DNA of 64,000 nt from the NCBI RefSeq assembly GCF_041381155.1, contig NC_091144.1, positions 37,739,533 to 37,803,532 on the forward strand, given 5' to 3'. This DNA comes from Argopecten irradians (lineage: Eukaryota > Mollusca > Bivalvia > Pectinida > Pectinidae). Positions 59,291-64,000 of the stretch are shown in pieces (the stretch's first letter is position 1; the number at the start of each line of letters is the position of its first letter). Below the pieces are notes generated by a model. It ran no database searches and was not told where the DNA came from. It worked only from the letters and a program-made list of their open reading frames with translations. The position numbers and the translations under genes are program-made.

Positions 59291-60371
59291 TTACTCCGTC
59301 AGTACTGACGGAGTGAAAAAAGGGAAGTAACGATGATATATCAGAATCGGGTTTCATTAATTTCATCACATATTGAAATATATTTTAAGGTTCTTAAGAA
59401 AAAAATGCACATGTTTGTAGTAAAAGCAAATCTAAAATATCTAGCATGTTATGTTCTCAATTACATTGAACTGTGGTGTATATTTTAATATAATCATTCT
59501 CCTATGCCATGTCTTGTTTTTTGGTCTGTTTGGTACATTGGGTAGGTTTCGGTTTCCAAATATTATCTGACGATGGCTGAGATACCATGCACGTGGACGT
59601 ACCAAGATACCGCTTTTATGGTCCTAGTGGATTTATTGGAGTTTGTTCCGATGTCGTAAATATGTGTGTCCAACCTCAGACAGCTGTTTTTTAGCTAACG
59701 ACTCTTTTTTGTGGCGATTATTCTGTTTTTGAATGTTTTCACATTTAACTCTTTGAAAATCGTTGCAAATGTCAAAATCATTAGAAAACATAGACCGGTC
59801 AATGACCGATATTAACAAAAACAATGACACTATGTGCTCTACCGTCTCCCAAATCACTCAACACACACATGTATGCTGAAATCGTACCCATGATATACCA
59901 TTATAAAATCCTTAGTTATTGCAAAAGCTTGAAATAACACCAAACGTATTTCAATTGCTTTCTTGAAGACGAATTTATACAGCTTCATCGGCAAAACATG
60001 TCATGCAGTAGCGTGGATATTTTGTCAGTTTTTAAATTGCAGTGGATGCAAAATGTTAAATGTCAACATATGCACATGTTTTTTTTTATGAAAGCAAACA
60101 AGCACAAATTTCTACGCCGCGAATAATTCCATTTTTACAGTATTAATCGCGTTTTAAATAAAAAAAATACCTGTCCATCCATAGTCATCCGTAAAGGTTG
60201 CAATTTTTATTGGTGTATAACTGTAGTATATCTGTTTGCAAACGATGAAAGCAAAACAAGTAAACAGTTCCTTACCGCAAAAATTACATTTTACAATTTT
60301 GATCGCGTTAAACAATACCTTTCTATTGCGTAGATATTATATAGTCATTCGTATCCGATACTAGACGGCTA
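59291..60371. other. Non-coding stretch
   Basis: AT-rich; a minus-strand 74-codon frame at 59633-59857 has no recognisable motif and is not called. Confidence 0.4.
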
Positions 60372-60693
60372 ATGTTGCTAATGGATCTACTCAGCAGGAA
60401 TTGGGACCGAGTGGATTCTGACAAGGATCGTAGGGATTCAGCCATACCGAAGGAACTGCTGTGCTTTAATGGGAACCACAGCGAGGGCGACTGGAGCAGG
60501 ATGTACAGCTCATGCTCGTTTGACCTCCATCACTTCCACAAGAGGACAAAGACAAAGCACAGCGGCACGAGCTTTGGGAAGCGGAATACAATGTCCGTCG
60601 GCATATGGGTTTACGTATTGGTACCTCGGGGGCCCTATATCCGATGGAATCGACAAACTGTGAACTCGCACAGCTTCGGGGATAGTAACGCCA
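60372..60693 (+). CDS. Candidate exon of an unknown cellular gene
   Basis: A visibly GC-richer island in AT-rich surroundings, with an open frame from 60372 (LLCFNGNHSEGDWSRMYSSC, later MSVGIWVYVLVPRGPYI). It ends at a good donor match, CCAGTATGT, with GT at 60694 (phase 1). An acceptor-like CTCAGCAG lies at about 60391-60398. I do not recognise the protein and no partner exon was found. A second open frame (60469-60663) overlaps in another phase. Confidence 0.3.
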
Positions 60694-62409
60694 GTATGTA
60701 TATGCTCTTTAAATACAATCCTGTAAAATTATCGATGTGTTTTTTAGTTCATTTTGATATTAATGACTTCACTCTCTTGATTTGGTATTGACAGAATGAA
60801 ATGTAGATACCGTATGCATAAAATGCTTCCAAAGTTTTTTTTTTTTTTAAATTAAGGTTACACATATGAGAACTAAGTTAAAACATTGAAACGTGTTGTT
60901 GTATATATAGAATAATGGCCCATTACATTATTTTGTATGGGCATTGCTTTGTGATGGATTCCAATTGAAATAGAAGGTAATGTAGTTTAAGGACATATAT
61001 CTCTACTAATGATTAGAATCCTAATAAATTTTGTCCCTTTGTTTCCTTAATTTTGAAAGGATTTTTTTTCTTTCTAAGCGATATCTTTGCCAGATGAACT
61101 TAAAACATTAGAAGAAAACAATTTAATTTCAACCGGTTTTTATGTTGTTCCAGCCAGTCCCTATCCACATAGCTAGCCTACATAACGGAAAGACATCATT
61201 TGAAACTTGACACATAGTTCACTGCAGCCATTGAAAAAAATCAGACGAATGACTACAGTGGGTTGCAAATCAGCCTTTAGAAAGAAGGAACAAGGAAATA
61301 CCAACGCCAGATCGAAATAGAAACATTTTTTTGTAGAACATTTTGACGTTTTTGTTGGAAGACTAGCATATTATTTCCCATGGCAATTGCAAAGGTGAAT
61401 TTGAGTAAGAATCTTTAAAGAGTTTTCATTAATAAGCTTTGACATAATTGGTTGACATGTCATCCTTTGCAACTAACGACTATCCCTACATGTCAAACTC
61501 CGTAAAGCGATTAGTAAGCATTGGTCTTAGCGCGATGGTTTTTCTCTGGTTCCTCTGTAGATTTTTTTACCAAAAAACCCAGCAATACTGTAAATGACAT
61601 TTAATGTCAGAAGGGTATGAAAAATAATAAGAGCGATGTGATATTTATCACATGTCAAACTATAAACTTTGTTGATAGCTATCTAATAAACAGTCCACTC
61701 CCTGTCATAGTTCGACAGAATAAAGAGAAAAAAACTGGAAATAGTTTTAACGTTGAGGGCTACCACAGCTAGGTTCGTGTGAAAACTCGCATAAATATCA
61801 CCCAGAATTGTAAAGTCGCCAGGGAGGATACGTGACGTGAGAAATAACGGCTCGGTGTCGATTCGATCGGTATCATTAACTGACCATATCTGCTAATGAT
61901 ATTTGTCAGTGGTATGTCACTCACGACATCAGTTATCGCCAGAGACCTGCTTTAACCTCCATGTCAAACAGTGTGTCTTTTCGTGACAACTTTGTAAGAT
62001 CAACTGCAGATCAAATCCCAGGAGGTACGCTCTAGACATCGGCATAGGGACGGATACCTAATACAATTGTATATACTAACACAGTATACTATCAGCTCAT
62101 CATGAGAAATAAAAAAAACCCAAACAAGTACAGGGTCAAATTCAGGCCTTTTTTACATAAAAAAATAAAAGAGTTAATAAATTTTAAATGAATTATCTAA
62201 ACAAAAGCTGGAATTGATCTCATTTTGGCTTGAATTTGATGTGAAATTGACCTGGATTCATCAAAATAAATCGGATGAAAATAACCAAACATTGACATAT
62301 ATTTCAACAAAACATGAACTGAACGCATTGGATTACAGGTCACGCTCTTTTCATGTGAGATTTATGGTTTTGTATACATAGGCATATATAAAGAGAACAT
62401 AAAAAGTTA
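60694..62409. other. Non-coding stretch
   Basis: No gene or clear repeat recognised. Confidence 0.4.
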
Positions 62410-62439
62410 TTACCATATAGGACAAACCTGTTGGCACAA

Positions 62440-62541
62440 AGAGGCGAGAGAAGAACCATACAATCGACAAGAGTAAGCGTTCTCATCAACAGCTTTGATA
62501 GTCTCTTTCCAACTCATGATTGAACTAGGCTGTCTGTTTAC
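62440..62541 (-). CDS. Weak candidate exon, possibly lectin-like
   Basis: On the minus strand the frame reads SWKETIKAVDENAYSCRLYG then SSLASLCQQ, followed by a possible donor (CAACAG then GTTTGT). Acceptor-like AACAG/AAACAG sequences lie upstream. The Trp...Cys...Gly-x-x-Leu-Ala-x-Leu spacing is loosely like the first half of a C-type lectin-type domain. No adjoining exon was identified; could be chance. Confidence 0.2.
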
Positions 62542-62592
62542 TTTCACTGTTACATAAAATCTAAAATGTATGACCATTATTAAAAATTTCAT

Positions 62593-64000
62593 TCATCTTG
62601 AGTATGTAAACATTGTCGTTTATAGAAGCAATTTGGTCTGCGTTTCCTATAAATATAGTAGTGCGTAGACCAAAAATTGTATCGAAATGATTTATGGATA
62701 GTATAAATGGCACTTACAATCAATAATTAATATTAGAACATATCATCAAATGTTTTCGAGATGTAAGTTTATTGCCAGCAATAAGTATCTCACCTCACTC
62801 ATGTATTCATAGTTTGAGTTAAATTGTATACTGGAACCAATTGAAAGAAGTACTCTGTACCTTATTTAACCATAACAATTCACTATTACAAGAGGAGTCG
62901 TTGTAAGATCTTGTTAATTTAATTTCAGACCAGTAGCTCTCAGCATCGAGGTCCAAGTAAACCCAGTATAAAGGACAGATATGTTTTTCCACATTCAGAT
63001 ACTTCTACAATTATACACCACAAAAAGCTTCTTTTGAAAACCTCTTCGTTGGTTACTAAACAAAAGACATCAAAAGAGAGCATTGTGTTGTATTATTAAT
63101 AATGGCAAAACATGACATGGTAGCTATAGCGTCTCACCATGTCTTTTTAGATACGCTCTGTCAGAGATTAACAGAAAAAAGTTTGATTGAAATCTAGGCC
63201 GTTGCTAGGAGATATTAAAGGGTCTTGGTCGATGATGGACAACTAACTAAATATAACTTACAAGGATAATGTGACAAAGTTTAGCGCTGATGGTAGAGAC
63301 AATATTAAATACAAAGGGTTAGATTTCATATTGTATTATCTATGGACAACATCATTGGACGTCGTGACGTTTTCTACTAATTAGTATCCGTTCTTGTCAT
63401 GAGTGGCAATATTTGTCGTTTACCGTAGTGTCTGTCCAGCCCTTCTCGATATTGATGAATTCAAGACATGTACAACTCGGATATGTGCAGGCCGCTTTTG
63501 AAATCGTGACAGAAATCATGACAAGAGTACGGCAAAGGAATATCAACTATGTCTCTGTCTTAATAAAATGGAAGTCGCGAGCGATTCAAGAGTCTTAACC
63601 GAGATGTCAACTCTAAATAACCTCAAATCAATGCTTGTTATAAGGTTTTCATGTGGCTCCATACAACGGACGTGGAATTTACTTGTTTTGTACATTATTG
63701 CTAATTTATGAATATAACGAAAAATAGTTGAATATGACTTTTAAAAAAAGTCAAAACTAAAATTCTCAAATAGCATTATCATAAGAAAATCGAAAGTCGG
63801 AAAAAAAGAGTGAAAACACGCAATCCAATACTTTAGAAAAAAAAGAGGAAACAAACTGTAGACCAACTTATTTTCAAGCGCTCCAACAGATTCAGCGTTC
63901 CATTGCTTTATCAGCAACCCCTGTTTTATCAGAGACCCCTGTTATACAAATGCATGTCAACATTGATAAAACAAAATGCCTAGAGGGCAGGTATCGTTTG
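62593..64000. other. Non-coding stretch to window end
   Basis: No gene, repeat or RNA recognised. A 61-codon frame at 63413-63598 has no motif. Confidence 0.4.

Overview
This window looks like accessory DNA from an invertebrate animal genome, most likely a marine mollusc and probably a bivalve. It is AT-rich, with spliced eukaryotic gene structure and many short inverted-repeat elements. It also holds a 5'-truncated tRNA-type SINE and a 'TTAGCTCGCCTC...' repeat that I associate with molluscs. The organism call is an inference; nothing here fixes the species.

Region 1 (1-31685) is a stack of nested inverted repeats. One unit recurs seven times ('Rm', near 291, 18561, 19321, 22061, 27215, 30258 and 45750). 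It is a terminal-inverted-repeat element whose arms carry CACGTG and CCAAT-type motifs. Larger composite palindromes are built from Rm, a GTCGAC-rich arm, and a centre made of octamer arrays (NNCGACAA / TTGTCGNN). Into one of these arms (target TA at 3759-3760) a 6.8-kb element with terminal inverted repeats and inverted 33-bp minisatellites has inserted, carrying about 6.36 kb of DNA found nowhere else in the window (3987-10345). A nearly complete Ty3/gypsy LTR retrotransposon (10504-18445, minus strand) has in turn inserted into the right 33-bp array, with a 4-bp target duplication. The order of events can therefore be read: palindrome, then TA element, then gypsy.

Region 2 (31686-52940) holds three copies of a gene I do not recognise. 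Two copies lie in a direct tandem duplication of about 7 kb (31686-38677 and 38678-45314, gene on the minus strand). A diverged third copy is inverted (47150-52940, plus strand). Splicing signals and codon phase, worked out by hand, give one untranslated and seven coding exons. The middle copy encodes an intact 252-residue lysine/arginine-rich protein. The first copy has a 2-bp insertion in its last exon. The third has lost the splice donor of its first coding exon, but every other exon differs from copy 2 only by whole codons. All three promoters have two perfect TGACGTCA sites exactly 17 bp apart. A diverged Rm copy and LINE remnants lie between copies 2 and 3.

Region 3 (52940-64000) is mostly non-coding, with four full copies of a roughly 250-325-bp MITE ('CCAGGGG' family; partial copies also occur in region 2), several hairpin elements, and two weak candidate exons (60372-60693 plus; about 62440-62541 minus). 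No tRNA, rRNA or CRISPR array was seen.
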